From an uncultured Paracoccaceae bacterium (GTDB lineage Bacteria; Pseudomonadota; Alphaproteobacteria; Rhodobacterales; Rhodobacteraceae), in assembly GCA_937952085.1 (NCBI GenBank), contig CALFYQ010000110.1, positions 1 to 19,553 on the forward strand: a stretch of 19,553 nucleotides of DNA, in the 5' to 3' direction. Numbering within the stretch: the first letter of the stretch is position 1; each line of letters opens with the position of its first letter. The notes beneath the pieces were generated by a model that saw only the letters and a program-made list of their open reading frames with translations, had not been told where the DNA came from and made no database searches. A program made the translations under genes and the position numbers. Positions 1-7,348 of the stretch are shown piece after piece.

Positions 1-622
1 CGCCTCGATCCTGAACGGCGCGACGGCGTTCTTCGGCATTGTCGTCGCCGCGGCGCTGCTGCACGACGAGCAGCTGAGCGGCCGCAGGGTCGCCGGCGTC
101 CTCCTCGGGATCGCCGGCGTCGCCGTCATCGTCGGGCCGGAGGCGCTGACCGGGTTCGACCCGCGGGCGCTCGGCCAGCTCGCCTTCCTCGGCGCGGCTT
201 TCGCCTACGCCCTCGCCGGCGTCTGGGCGAAGACGCGGCTCGGCGGTTTCCCGCCGGCCGTCTCCGCCGCCGGCATGCTGACCGGCTCATCGCTCCTGAT
301 GCCGCCGCTCGCCTTTTACGCCGAAGGGGCGCCGCATCTTCCGGCGCTCCCTCTCACCTAGGCCGCGCTTCTCTACATCTCGGTCCTCGGCACGGCGGGC
401 GCGTTCCTGCTCTACTACCGGATCCTCGCCGCCGCGGGCTCGGGCAACCTGATGCTCGTCACCATCGTGATGCCGCCGATCTCGGTCGCGCTCGGCGCGC
501 TCGTGCTCGGCGAGCGGCTGCCGCCGGCGGTGTTCCTTGGGGCCGCGCTGATCCTTGTCGGCCTCGCGGTGATCGACGGTCGGGCGTTCCGGCTTCTTGC
601 GAGGCGGCGCCTCGGGGCGTAA
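1..622 (+). pseudogene. EamA/DMT-family transporter, 3' part, interrupted by an in-frame TAG
   Basis: The reading frame starting at base 2 gives a hydrophobic protein of the drug/metabolite transporter (EamA) type. The part before the break contains alternating membrane segments. The part after it carries the typical second-repeat sequence LGTAGAFLLYYRIL, then a helix with MPPISVALGALVLGE and a final helix before TAA at 620-622. At 359-361 the frame is broken by TAG. EamA proteins often have a tryptophan just before this helix, so a TGG to TAG change is the simplest explanation. The sequence after the stop remains well conserved in frame, which suggests a recent mutation or a sequencing error. 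The 5' end lies outside the window. Family members are inner-membrane exporters of metabolites; the substrate cannot be inferred. Confidence 0.72.
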
Positions 623-652
623 AGCGGGGCCGCCCCAAAGGAGACCCTTGTC

Positions 653-1855
653 ATGGCCTTCCTCGCCGACTCCCTCGCCCGCGTGAAGCCCTCGGCGACC
701 ATCGCCGTCTCGACCAAGGCGCGGGAGCTGAAAGCGGCCGGCATGGACGTGATCGGCCTCGGCGCCGGCGAGCCGGATTTCGACACGCCCGAGAACATCC
801 GCGAGGCCGCCAAGCGCGCCATCGATGAGGGTAAGACCCGTTACACCGCGGTGGACGGCATCCCCGAGCTGAAGACGGCGATCTCCGCCAAGTTCAAGCG
901 GGAGAACGGGCTCGACTACAAACCCTCGCAGATCACCGTCGGCACAGGCGGCAAGCAGATCCTCTTCAACGCGCTGATGGCGACGCTGAACCCCGGCGAC
1001 GAGGTGGTGATCCCGGCGCCCTACTGGGTCAGCTACCCGGACATGGTGCTGCTCTGCGGCGGCACGCCGGTGCCGATCGTCGCGGGCATCGAATCGAGCT
1101 TCAAGATCACCCCGGCGCAGCTCGAGGCCGCGATCACGCCGAAGACGAAGTGGCTGATCTTCAACTCCCCCTCGAACCCGACCGGCGCCGGCTACACCGC
1201 CGAGGAGGTCAAGGGCCTTACCGACGTGCTGATGCGGCACCCGCATGTCTGGGTCATGACCGACGACATGTACGAGCATCTGGCCTACGAGCCCTTCAAG
1301 TTCGCCACCATCGTCGAGGTGGAGCCGGCGCTCTATGACCGGACGCTGACCTGCAACGGCGTCTCCAAGGCCTATGCGATGACCGGCTGGCGCATCGGCT
1401 ACGCCGGCGGGCCGGAGAAGCTCATCAAGGCGATGGCGAACATCCAGTCGCAATCCACGTCCAACCCCTGCTCGGTGAGCCAGTGGGCGGCGGTCGAGGC
1501 GCTGAACGGGCCGCAGGATTACATCCCCTGGAGCCGGGAGCGGTTCCGCGCGCGGCGCGATCTCGTCGTCTCGATGCTGAACCAGGCGACCGGCCTCCAG
1601 TGCCCGACGCCGGAGGGCGCGTTCTACGTCTATCCTTCCATCGCCGGGATGATCGGCAAGACCGCCCCCTCCGGCAAGGTGATCGCGACGGACGAAGAAT
1701 TCGCTTCCGAGCTTCTGGAGGCGGAGGGCGTCGCCGTGGTGTTCGGCGCGGCCTTCGGCGTCTCGCCCTGCTTCCGGATCTCCTACGCCACCTCCGACGA
1801 GGAGCTGGAGGAAGCCTGCCGGCGCATCCAGCGGTTCTGCGGCTCGCTGAAGTGA
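653..1855 (+). CDS. aspC: Pyridoxal-phosphate-dependent aspartate aminotransferase (class I, subgroup Ib-like)
   Basis: A full-length, 400-residue fold-type I aminotransferase that probably converts aspartate and 2-oxoglutarate to oxaloacetate and glutamate in the cytoplasm. Visible motifs are GLGAGEPDFDTP near residue 36, the substrate-carboxylate loop NSPSNPTG near 171-178, and the PLP-lysine region NGVSKAYAMTGWRIGY with the Schiff-base lysine at residue 239. Length and lysine position match the bacterial Ib subgroup, some members of which also accept prephenate; that activity cannot be decided here. A strong ribosome site, AAAGGAGA at 638-645, precedes the ATG. The stop codon overlaps the GTG of the folate gene downstream, so the two are probably cotranscribed and translationally coupled. 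The symbol aspC is by family; aatA is also used. Confidence 0.93.
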   Translation: MAFLADSLARVKPSATIAVSTKARELKAAGMDVIGLGAGEPDFDTPENIREAAKRAIDEGKTRYTAVDGIPELKTAISAKFKRENGLDYKPSQITVGTGGKQILFNALMATLNPGDEVVIPAPYWVSYPDMVLLCGGTPVPIVAGIESSFKITPAQLEAAITPKTKWLIFNSPSNPTGAGYTAEEVKGLTDVLMRHPHVWVMTDDMYEHLAYEPFKFATIVEVEPALYDRTLTCNGVSKAYAMTGWRIGYAGGPEKLIKAMANIQSQSTSNPCSVSQWAAVEALNGPQDYIPWSRERFRARRDLVVSMLNQATGLQCPTPEGAFYVYPSIAGMIGKTAPSGKVIATDEEFASELLEAEGVAVVFGAAFGVSPCFRISYATSDEELEEACRRIQRFCGSLK

Positions 1856-2424
1856 CGGTTGCGCTCGCGGAGGCCAAGGCGGCCCTCCGCCAGGAGGCCG
1901 CACGCCGCCGCGACGCGGCGAAGGACCCGGCGCGCGACCGCGCCGCCTGCGAGCGGCTGCTCTCCGCGCTCGGCGACCAGGCGGGCCGCGTCGTCTCCGG
2001 GTTCCTGCCGATCCGCTCGGAGATCGACCCGCGGCCAGCGATGAAGGCGCTCCACGCGGCGGGTGCGCGGCTCTGCGTTCCCGTGGTGATGGCGAAGGCC
2101 GCCCCGCTCGCCTTCCGCGAATGGACGCCGGGCGGTGCGTTGACTCGCGGGAATTTCGATGTCGAAATTCCCGCGGAAGGAGAGTGGCTGACGCCGGAGA
2201 CGCTGATCGTTCCGCTCCTCGCATGGGACCGGCGCGGCCGCCGGCTCGGTTATGGCGGCGGCTTCTACGACCTTACGCTGGCGCGCCTCCGGGCGACGGG
2301 GCCGGTCAGCGCCGTCGGCTTCGCCTTCGCCGCACAGGAGACGCAAGCCGTGCCGGCGGCGGAAACCGACGCGCCGCTCGACAGGATTGTGACTGAACTC
2401 GAAGTACTGGAGATAGTTCATTGA
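1852..2424 (+). CDS. 5-formyltetrahydrofolate cyclo-ligase (MTHFS)
   Basis: A 190-residue protein that should convert 5-formyl-THF and ATP to 5,10-methenyl-THF in the cytoplasm, recovering the inactive storage folate. The family signature is LGYGGGFYDLTLARL in the C-terminal third, with FLPIRSEIDPRP (the folate/ATP region) near residue 50. Length is normal for bacterial YgfA-type enzymes. The GTG start at 1852 overlaps the aspC stop as GTGA, and this frame is open far upstream, so the start is chosen by coupling and by the usual N-terminus, not by a Shine-Dalgarno sequence. A perfect inverted repeat at 2146-2175 lies inside the coding sequence and is translated as RGNFDVEIPA without disturbing the frame. 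The gene ends in a TTGA overlap with the phosphoesterase gene. Confidence 0.9.
   Translation: MTVALAEAKAALRQEAARRRDAAKDPARDRAACERLLSALGDQAGRVVSGFLPIRSEIDPRPAMKALHAAGARLCVPVVMAKAAPLAFREWTPGGALTRGNFDVEIPAEGEWLTPETLIVPLLAWDRRGRRLGYGGGFYDLTLARLRATGPVSAVGFAFAAQETQAVPAAETDAPLDRIVTELEVLEIVH
2146..2175. repeat. Perfect 14-bp inverted repeat inside the MTHFS gene
   Basis: Arms 2146-2159 (CGCGGGAATTTCGA) and 2162-2175 are perfect reverse complements, separated by two bases. The core is A/T-rich compared with the surrounding sequence. It would form a stable hairpin in RNA or a cruciform in DNA. It is read through in frame. It has no T-run, so it is not an obvious terminator. Confidence 0.85.
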
Positions 2425-3242
2425 ATCTCCTGTTTCTCGGAGATCTCGTCGGGCGCGCAGGCCGGGAGGCGGCGATCGCCGCCCTGCCCGGGCTGCGCGC
2501 GCGGCTGAAGCTCGATTTCGTCGTGGCGAACGCCGAGAACGCCGCGGCCGGCTTCGGCCTCACCCCGAAGATCGCGGAGGAGCTCTTCGCCGCCGGGGCC
2601 GATTGCATCACGCTCGGCGACCATGCCTTCGACCAGAAGGAGATGCTCTCCTATGTCGAGCAGGAAAAGCGCATCCTCCGCCCGCTGAACTTCGCCAAGG
2701 TCGCGCCCGGCGCCGGCGTGCGGCTTTTCGAGGCGACTAGGGGCCGGCGGGTCGCCGTCGCCGTCGCGCTCGGCCGCGTCTTTATGAACCGACCCTTCGA
2801 CGACCCGTTCTCCGCCTTCGACGCCGCGCTGAAACCCTATGCGCTCGGCGCCGGGGCCGATGCGGTGATCGCCGAGATCCACGCCGAGGCGACCTCGGAG
2901 AAGATGGCGATGGGCTGGTGGCTCGACGGCCGCGCCTCCCTCGTCGTCGGCACCCATACCCATGTGCCGACCTCAGACGCGATGATCCTGCCGAAGGGAA
3001 CGGCCTATCTCACCGACGCCGGCATGTGCGGCGACTATAGGAGCGTCATCGGCATGGAGCCGGAGGAGCCGCTCCGCCGCTTCGTCGCCGGCATGCCCTC
3101 GGGGCGGTTCTCGCCGGCCGAAGGCGAGGCCACCGTCTCCGGCGTCTTCGTCGAGACCGGGCCGAACGGCCGCGCGGCGCGGGTCGAGGCGGTGCGCCTA
3201 GGCGGCCGGCTTTCGCCATCGGAGCCCGTGCCGGCGGCTTGA
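2421..3242 (+). CDS. YmdB-family (TIGR00282) calcineurin-like metallophosphoesterase
   Basis: A 273-residue cytoplasmic metallophosphoesterase. In the YmdB family, members hydrolyse 2',3'-cyclic nucleotides or similar phosphodiesters at a two-metal centre. The expected ligands line up by position: D8 in FLGDLVG, E39-N40 in ANAENAA, H68 in LGDHAFD, H154 in EIHAEATSEK, and H179 and H181 in VGTHTHVPTSD. Residue 67 is Asp where the Bacillus subtilis protein has a metal-binding Asn (GNH). The TTG start at 2421 overlaps the MTHFS stop (TTGA), giving MNLLFLGDL, which begins just as the family does. The substrate is unknown, and the folate gene next door does not settle it. It is the last gene of the aspC operon; a likely promoter for the next gene overlaps its stop codon. 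Confidence 0.87.
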   Translation: MNLLFLGDLVGRAGREAAIAALPGLRARLKLDFVVANAENAAAGFGLTPKIAEELFAAGADCITLGDHAFDQKEMLSYVEQEKRILRPLNFAKVAPGAGVRLFEATRGRRVAVAVALGRVFMNRPFDDPFSAFDAALKPYALGAGADAVIAEIHAEATSEKMAMGWWLDGRASLVVGTHTHVPTSDAMILPKGTAYLTDAGMCGDYRSVIGMEPEEPLRRFVAGMPSGRFSPAEGEATVSGVFVETGPNGRAARVEAVRLGGRLSPSEPVPAA

Positions 3243-3266
3243 TCGCCGGGCCGGCCCACCTATCCT
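3239..3266 (+). promoter_or_regulatory. Predicted promoter for the SLC13-type permease
   Basis: TTGATC at 3239-3244 and TATCCT at 3261-3266 are separated by 16 bases and fit a sigma-70-type promoter. The -35 overlaps the stop codon of the phosphoesterase gene. The spacer holds a 10-bp palindrome, GGGCCGGCCC, at 3248-3257. The start codon follows about 30 bases after the -10 box. Confidence 0.45.
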
Positions 3267-3296
3267 GAATCCGTCGCACATCCGGAGCGCCGCCGC

Positions 3297-5072
3297 GTGA
3301 CCCTCTTTGGCCCAGAGTATCTGCCGGCGATCCTCACCGTGGCGGTGATCGCGCTCATGTTCGCGCTCTTTGTCTCCGAGCTCTATCCGCCTGACGTGGT
3401 GGCGATCGCCGGCGTCGCAGTGCTTCTCGGGCTCGGCGTGCTGGAGCTGAAGGACGTGCTCGGCGCCCTCGCCAACCCGGCCCCGCTCGCCATCGCGGCG
3501 ATGTTCGTCATCTCCGGCGCGCTTGTCCGAACCGGCGTGCTCGGCGCGGTGACCCATGCCCTGACCGGCCATGCGGAGGAACGTCCGATCGCGACGACGC
3601 TGACGCTCGGCCTCTTCGTCATCGCCGTCTCCGGGTTCGTGAACAACACGCCGCTCGTCCTCGTCTTCATCCCCATCGCCAGCCAGCTTGCCGCGCGGAT
3701 CGGCGTCTCGCCCTCCAAGCTGATGATACCGCTCTCCTATTGCGCGATCCTCGGCGGCGTCACCACGCTGATCGGAACCTCGACCAACCTTCTCGTCAAC
3801 GGCGTCGCGCAGCGCGAGGGGCTTGCGCCCTTCGGGCTCTTCGAGGTGACGCCGGTGGCGGTGGTGCTCGCCCTCGCGGGGTTCGGCTTCATGGCGCTGA
3901 CGGCGCCGCGGCTCCTGCCCGACCGCGCGGCGATGGCGGCTTTCCTCGCGCATCGGCGGAGCGCGAAGTTCATGACCCAGGTGGCGGTCACCGAAGGCTC
4001 CCCGCTCGTCGGCGCGAACCCGTTGACGGCCGACGCCTTCCGCCGGCCCGGCATGCGGGTGATGGATGTGATCCGCGGCGATCTCTCGCTCCGGCGGGAT
4101 TTCGAGGCGGTGCGGCTGGAGCCGGGCGACATCGTGGTGATCCGAACCGGCATGGCCGAACTTCTGACGCTCCGGCAGGACCGGAAGATCGCCATGGTGG
4201 ACGAGATCGCCTCGGCCGAGACGATGACGGTCGAGGCGCTGATCGGGCCGGACTGCACGCTGGTCGGCCGCTCGCTCGGCCGGCTGCGGCTCCGCCGGCG
4301 CTACGGCGTCTATCCGCTGGCGGTGCATCGCCGCTCGGAGCGGGTGCGCCAGAAGCTCGACGACGTGGACGTGCGGGTGGGCGACACGCTTCTCCTCGAA
4401 GGCGCGCCGGCGGACCTTCAGCGCCTCGCCGAGGACGTGAACCTCGTCGATCTCAACCGGCCGACCGCGCGCCCCTACCGGCGCGACCGGGCGCCTATCG
4501 TCCTGGCGGTGCTCGGCGTCGTGGTGGTCGGCTCCGCGCTCGGCCTCGTGCCGATCGAGGTGGCGGCGATCCTCGGCGTCGCGGTGGTGCTCCTCTCCCG
4601 CTCCATCGACGCCGACGAGGCCTTCTCGGTGGTGGACGGGCGGCTTCTGGTGCTGATCTTCTCGATGCTGGTCGTCGGCGGCGCGCTGCAGAAATCCGGC
4701 GCGGCGCAGATGGCGGCGGACGCCATCGCGCCGTTTCTGGCCGGGGCGCCGCGCTGGGTGGCGCTCCTCTGCGTCTTCGCGCTGGCGAGCTTCCTCACCG
4801 AGATCGTCACCAACAACGCGGTGGCGGTGCTGGTGACGCCGGTGGCGATCTCCCTCGCGCACAATATCGGCGCGGACCCGCGGCCCTTCGTCGTCGCGGT
4901 GATGATCGCCGCGAGCATGAGCTTCGCAACCCCGATCGGCTACCAGACCAACACCATGGTCTATGGCCCCGGCGGCTATCGCTTCACCGACTTCATGCGG
5001 CTCGGCGTGCCGATGAACATCGGCCTCAGCCTGCTCGCGACCTTCCTCATCCCCCTTTTCTGGCCCCTGTGA
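3297..5072 (+). CDS. SLC13/DASS-type permease with two internal RCK_C (TrkA_C) domains
   Basis: A 591-residue inner-membrane transporter. Residues 10-200 hold about five hydrophobic segments, including VNNTPLVLVFIP (about 115-126) and LIGTSTNLLVNG (about 158-169), the Asn-Thr loop typical of sodium/anion symporters of this class. Residues about 222-390 are hydrophilic and contain two RCK_C-like units, each with a LEPGDIVVIR- or VGDTLLLEG-type turn. The rest returns to membrane helices and has the second Asn-Thr loop, TEIVTNNAVAVLVTP, and TPIGYQTNTMVYGPGGYR. Proteins of this layout carry dicarboxylates, sulfate or other anions; which one cannot be told from sequence alone. The GTG start gives a short hydrophilic N-terminus and is preceded by a weak CGGAG. 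It appears to be a single-gene unit. Confidence 0.87.
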   Translation: MTLFGPEYLPAILTVAVIALMFALFVSELYPPDVVAIAGVAVLLGLGVLELKDVLGALANPAPLAIAAMFVISGALVRTGVLGAVTHALTGHAEERPIATTLTLGLFVIAVSGFVNNTPLVLVFIPIASQLAARIGVSPSKLMIPLSYCAILGGVTTLIGTSTNLLVNGVAQREGLAPFGLFEVTPVAVVLALAGFGFMALTAPRLLPDRAAMAAFLAHRRSAKFMTQVAVTEGSPLVGANPLTADAFRRPGMRVMDVIRGDLSLRRDFEAVRLEPGDIVVIRTGMAELLTLRQDRKIAMVDEIASAETMTVEALIGPDCTLVGRSLGRLRLRRRYGVYPLAVHRRSERVRQKLDDVDVRVGDTLLLEGAPADLQRLAEDVNLVDLNRPTARPYRRDRAPIVLAVLGVVVVGSALGLVPIEVAAILGVAVVLLSRSIDADEAFSVVDGRLLVLIFSMLVVGGALQKSGAAQMAADAIAPFLAGAPRWVALLCVFALASFLTEIVTNNAVAVLVTPVAISLAHNIGADPRPFVVAVMIAASMSFATPIGYQTNTMVYGPGGYRFTDFMRLGVPMNIGLSLLATFLIPLFWPL

Positions 5073-5084
5073 CGTAGCTATAAG
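5057..5084 (+). promoter_or_regulatory. Predicted promoter for yebC (clear -10, weak -35)
   Basis: TATAAG at 5079-5084 is a good -10 box 30 bases before the yebC ATG. The best -35 at 16-base spacing is TTTCTG (5057-5062), which is weak. The element overlaps the end of the permease gene. Confidence 0.4.
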
Positions 5085-5113
5085 CCCGCCGGAAACGGAA
5101 CATCGGGGACTTC

Positions 5114-5860
5114 ATGGCCGGCCATTCCAAATGGGCGAACATCCAGCATCGCAAGGGGCGGCAGGATGCGGCGCGCTCCAAGCTCTTCTCCAAGCTGGCG
5201 AAGGAAATCACGGTCGCGGCCAAGATGGGCGACCCTGACCCGGACAAGAACCCGCGCCTCCGCCTCGCCGTGAAGGAGGCGAAGTCCAACTCCATGCCGA
5301 AGGACGTGATCGAACGCGCGATCAAGAAGTCCCAGGGCGGCGACGAGGACAGCTACGCCGAGATCCGCTACGAGGGCTACGGCCCGGGCGGCGTCGCCGT
5401 CATCGTCGAGGCGCTGACGGACAATCGTAACCGCACCGCCTCCAATGTCCGCTCCACCTTCGGCAAGAACGGCGGCAACCTCGCCGAGACCGGCGCCGTC
5501 TCCTTCATGTTCGACCGCAAGGGCCAGATCCTCTACGCCGCCGATGCCGGCTCGGAGGACGAGGTTCTGGAGGCGGCGCTCGAAGCCGGCGCCGAGGATG
5601 TCGAGAGCGGCGCGGACGGCCACATCATCTTCACCGATCCGGGCGATCTCGCCGAGGTCGCCGGCGCGCTCGAGGCGCGGCTCGGCGAGGCCGAAAGCGC
5701 CAAGCTGATCTGGAAGCCGCAGACGCTGACCCCGCTCGACGAGGACGCCGGCGGCGCGCTCTTCAAGTTGATCGCCGCGCTCGAGGACGATGACGACGTT
5801 CAGACCGTCACCGCAAACTTTGACGTGTCGGACGAGGTGATGGAGCGCCTGGCCGGGTGA
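5114..5860 (+). CDS. yebC: YebC/PmpR (TACO1) family protein
   Basis: A 248-residue protein of normal length starting with the near-invariant MAGHSKWANIQHRKGRQDA. The next blocks, KEITVAAKMGDPDPDKNPRL, NSMPKDVIERAIKK, YEGYGPGGVAVIVEALTDNR and FGKNGGNLAETGAVSFMF, are all diagnostic. The family was long called a DNA-binding regulator; more recent work on bacterial and mitochondrial (TACO1) members supports a ribosome-linked role in relieving stalling at difficult sequences. Both descriptions remain in use. It has its own likely -10 box and heads a four-gene overlapping unit, its TGA overlapping the GTG of the acetyltransferase gene. Such genes often lie beside ruvC in other bacteria; that is not the case here. 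Confidence 0.96.
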   Translation: MAGHSKWANIQHRKGRQDAARSKLFSKLAKEITVAAKMGDPDPDKNPRLRLAVKEAKSNSMPKDVIERAIKKSQGGDEDSYAEIRYEGYGPGGVAVIVEALTDNRNRTASNVRSTFGKNGGNLAETGAVSFMFDRKGQILYAADAGSEDEVLEAALEAGAEDVESGADGHIIFTDPGDLAEVAGALEARLGEAESAKLIWKPQTLTPLDEDAGGALFKLIAALEDDDDVQTVTANFDVSDEVMERLAG

Positions 5861-6312
5861 GCGCCGAGATCGAATTTCGTGCCTTCCCAACGCTTTCCGG
5901 CGCGGAGCTACATGATCTTCTGAAGCTCCGTTTCGATGTCTTCGTGATGGAGCAGCAGAGCCTGTATCCCGAGATCGACGGGAAGGACCCGGTCTCCCTC
6001 CATGCCCTCGCGCGCGAGGGTGAGGAGATCGTCGGCACGCTGCGGCTGACCGGGCTCGAGGGTTCGGGCGAGGTCAATCTCGGCCGCATCGCGCTCCGCG
6101 CGGACCGGCGGCGCGACGGGCTCGGCGGGCGGATGATCCGCGCCGCGCTCGCTCGCGCGGCGGAGGCGGCGCCGGGGCGCCGGCTCGGCATCGAGGCGCA
6201 GGCGCATCTCCAGCCCTATTACGAGCGGTTCGGCTTCGAGCGCGTCTCGGACGAATACATGGACGGCGGCATCCCGCATGTGGACATGGCGCTGACCCTG
6301 CCGGCGACCTGA
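5857..6312 (+). CDS. GNAT-family N-acetyltransferase, ElaA-like
   Basis: A 151-residue single-domain GNAT protein. The N-terminal part, LRFDVFVMEQQSLYPEIDGKD (about residues 27-47), matches ElaA proteins (VFVVEQ...DG.D). The acetyl-CoA binding segment follows as LGRIALRADRRRDGLGGRMI, an R/Q-x-x-G-x-G/A variant, and the C-terminal YYERFGFERVSDEYMDGGIPHVDM block is also typical. The acceptor of the acetyl group is not known for this family. The GTG start at 5857 overlaps the yebC stop (GTGA), so translation is probably coupled. The stop shares one base with the ATG of the next gene. Confidence 0.88.
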   Translation: MSAEIEFRAFPTLSGAELHDLLKLRFDVFVMEQQSLYPEIDGKDPVSLHALAREGEEIVGTLRLTGLEGSGEVNLGRIALRADRRRDGLGGRMIRAALARAAEAAPGRRLGIEAQAHLQPYYERFGFERVSDEYMDGGIPHVDMALTLPAT

Positions 6313-6752
6313 TGGAGACGGCGCGCGATCTCGTCGAGGCGCTCGGCCTCCAGCCCCACCCCGAGGGCGGCTGGTATCGAGAGACCTGGCGCGCGCCCGC
6401 CGCGGCGGGCGAACGGGCCGCGGGCACCGCGATCTACTACCTCCTCGAAGCGCACCAGTATTCGCACTGGCACCGGGTGGACGCGGCGGAGATCTGGCTC
6501 TGGCACTTCGGCGCGCCGTTGGCGCTGACCGTCTCGCCGGACGGGTCGGACGCCGAGGCGCAGATCCTTGGGGCGGAGATCGCCGCCGGGCAGAAGCCGC
6601 AACTCGTCGTGCCGAAGGGCGCCTGGCAGACCGCGGCCTCGCTCGGGCGGTTCACGCTCGTCTCCTGCGTCGTCGCCCCCGGGTTCGAGTTCTCGGGTTT
6701 CGAGATGGCCCCGCCGGACTGGCGGCCCCTGCCCAGGCGGAGCGAAAATTGA
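6312..6752 (+). CDS. DUF985 (cupin_5) family protein
   Basis: A 146-residue cupin-fold protein. The DUF985 signature appears in order: LGLQPHPEGGWYRETWRA (residues about 11-28), GTAIYYLLEAHQYSHWHRVD (about 38-57), EIWLWHFGAPL, then VVPKGAWQTA and VVAPGFEFSGFEMA. The His residues in SHWHR and the Glu of AEIW occupy the usual cupin pocket, but metal binding and substrate are not established for this family; sugar-nucleotide or small-ligand binding has been proposed for relatives such as yeast YML079w. The ATG at 6312 uses the last base of the acetyltransferase stop (TGATG), and its own TGA overlaps the TTG of the next gene. It is the third gene of the yebC unit. Confidence 0.87.
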   Translation: METARDLVEALGLQPHPEGGWYRETWRAPAAAGERAAGTAIYYLLEAHQYSHWHRVDAAEIWLWHFGAPLALTVSPDGSDAEAQILGAEIAAGQKPQLVVPKGAWQTAASLGRFTLVSCVVAPGFEFSGFEMAPPDWRPLPRRSEN

Positions 6753-7342
6753 GCGACCCGCGTCTTTACCTCGTCACTCCGCGGCTTTCCGAGGGCGCGA
6801 CCTTCGCGCCGCTCCTCGAGGCGGCGCTGACCGCCGCGCCGGTCGCCTGCGTGCGGCTGCGCTGCGCCGACGGCGAGGAAGCGACGGCGCGGGCGGTGGC
6901 GGGCCCGCTTCGCGAGATCTGCGCGGCGCGGGACGTGGCGCTGGTGCTGACCGGCCACCCGGAACTCGTCAAGCAGCTGAAACTCGACGGCGTGCATCTT
7001 CCGGGCCCGAAGCTCGCCGTCGCCGAGGCGCGGAAATTGCTCGGCCCGGACGCCATCGTCGGCGCCTGGGCCGGCGTTTCGAAACACGCGGCGATGAACG
7101 CGGCGGAGGCCGGGGCGGATTACGTCGCCTTCGGCCCGGTGGCGGCGGCGGAACTGCCCGAACTCCTCGAATGGTGGGACGAGGCGATCGTCACCCCCTC
7201 GGTCACCGAGGGCGGCGTCGACGCCGCGGCGATCGACCGGCTGATCGGCGTCTCCGACTATTTCGCGGCGGACGAGGCGGTCTGGTCGCACCCAGAGGGC
7301 CCCGCCGCGGGGCTCCACGCCCTCGCCTCGCGGTTCGGCTGA
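6749..7342 (+). CDS. ThiE/TenI-fold protein, thiamine-phosphate-synthase-like, probably not a normal ThiE
   Basis: A 197-residue protein recognisable as a ThiE relative from LYLVTP at the N-terminus, LKLDGVHLPGP (about residues 75-85), and the block GVSKHAAMNAAEAGADYVAFGP (about 109-130). Important ThiE features are absent or altered. The QLREK strand reads VRLRCADGE. The IND-type segment that binds magnesium reads VLTGHPE. The GPIFPT.TK loop reads GPVAAAELPE. The phosphate-binding GIGGI is replaced by TEGGVDAA. So the fold is likely but thiamine phosphate synthase activity is doubtful. The TTG start overlaps the DUF985 stop (TTGA). It closes the yebC unit and ends six bases before the convergent RTX gene. 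Confidence 0.7.
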   Translation: MSDPRLYLVTPRLSEGATFAPLLEAALTAAPVACVRLRCADGEEATARAVAGPLREICAARDVALVLTGHPELVKQLKLDGVHLPGPKLAVAEARKLLGPDAIVGAWAGVSKHAAMNAAEAGADYVAFGPVAAAELPELLEWWDEAIVTPSVTEGGVDAAAIDRLIGVSDYFAADEAVWSHPEGPAAGLHALASRFG

Positions 7343-7348
7343 GCCGGC

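Noticed and set aside
287..2224. 645-codon open frame on the minus strand opposite the transporter and aspC
   Set aside because: It is antisense to well-conserved genes, is rich in Arg, Gly, Ala and Pro, and shows no family motif. Long antisense frames are expected at this GC content.
3198..4862. 554-codon minus-strand frame opposite the SLC13-type permease
   Set aside because: Composition is mainly Arg, His, Glu and Asp, as expected from reversing hydrophobic codons. The plus strand clearly encodes a membrane transporter.
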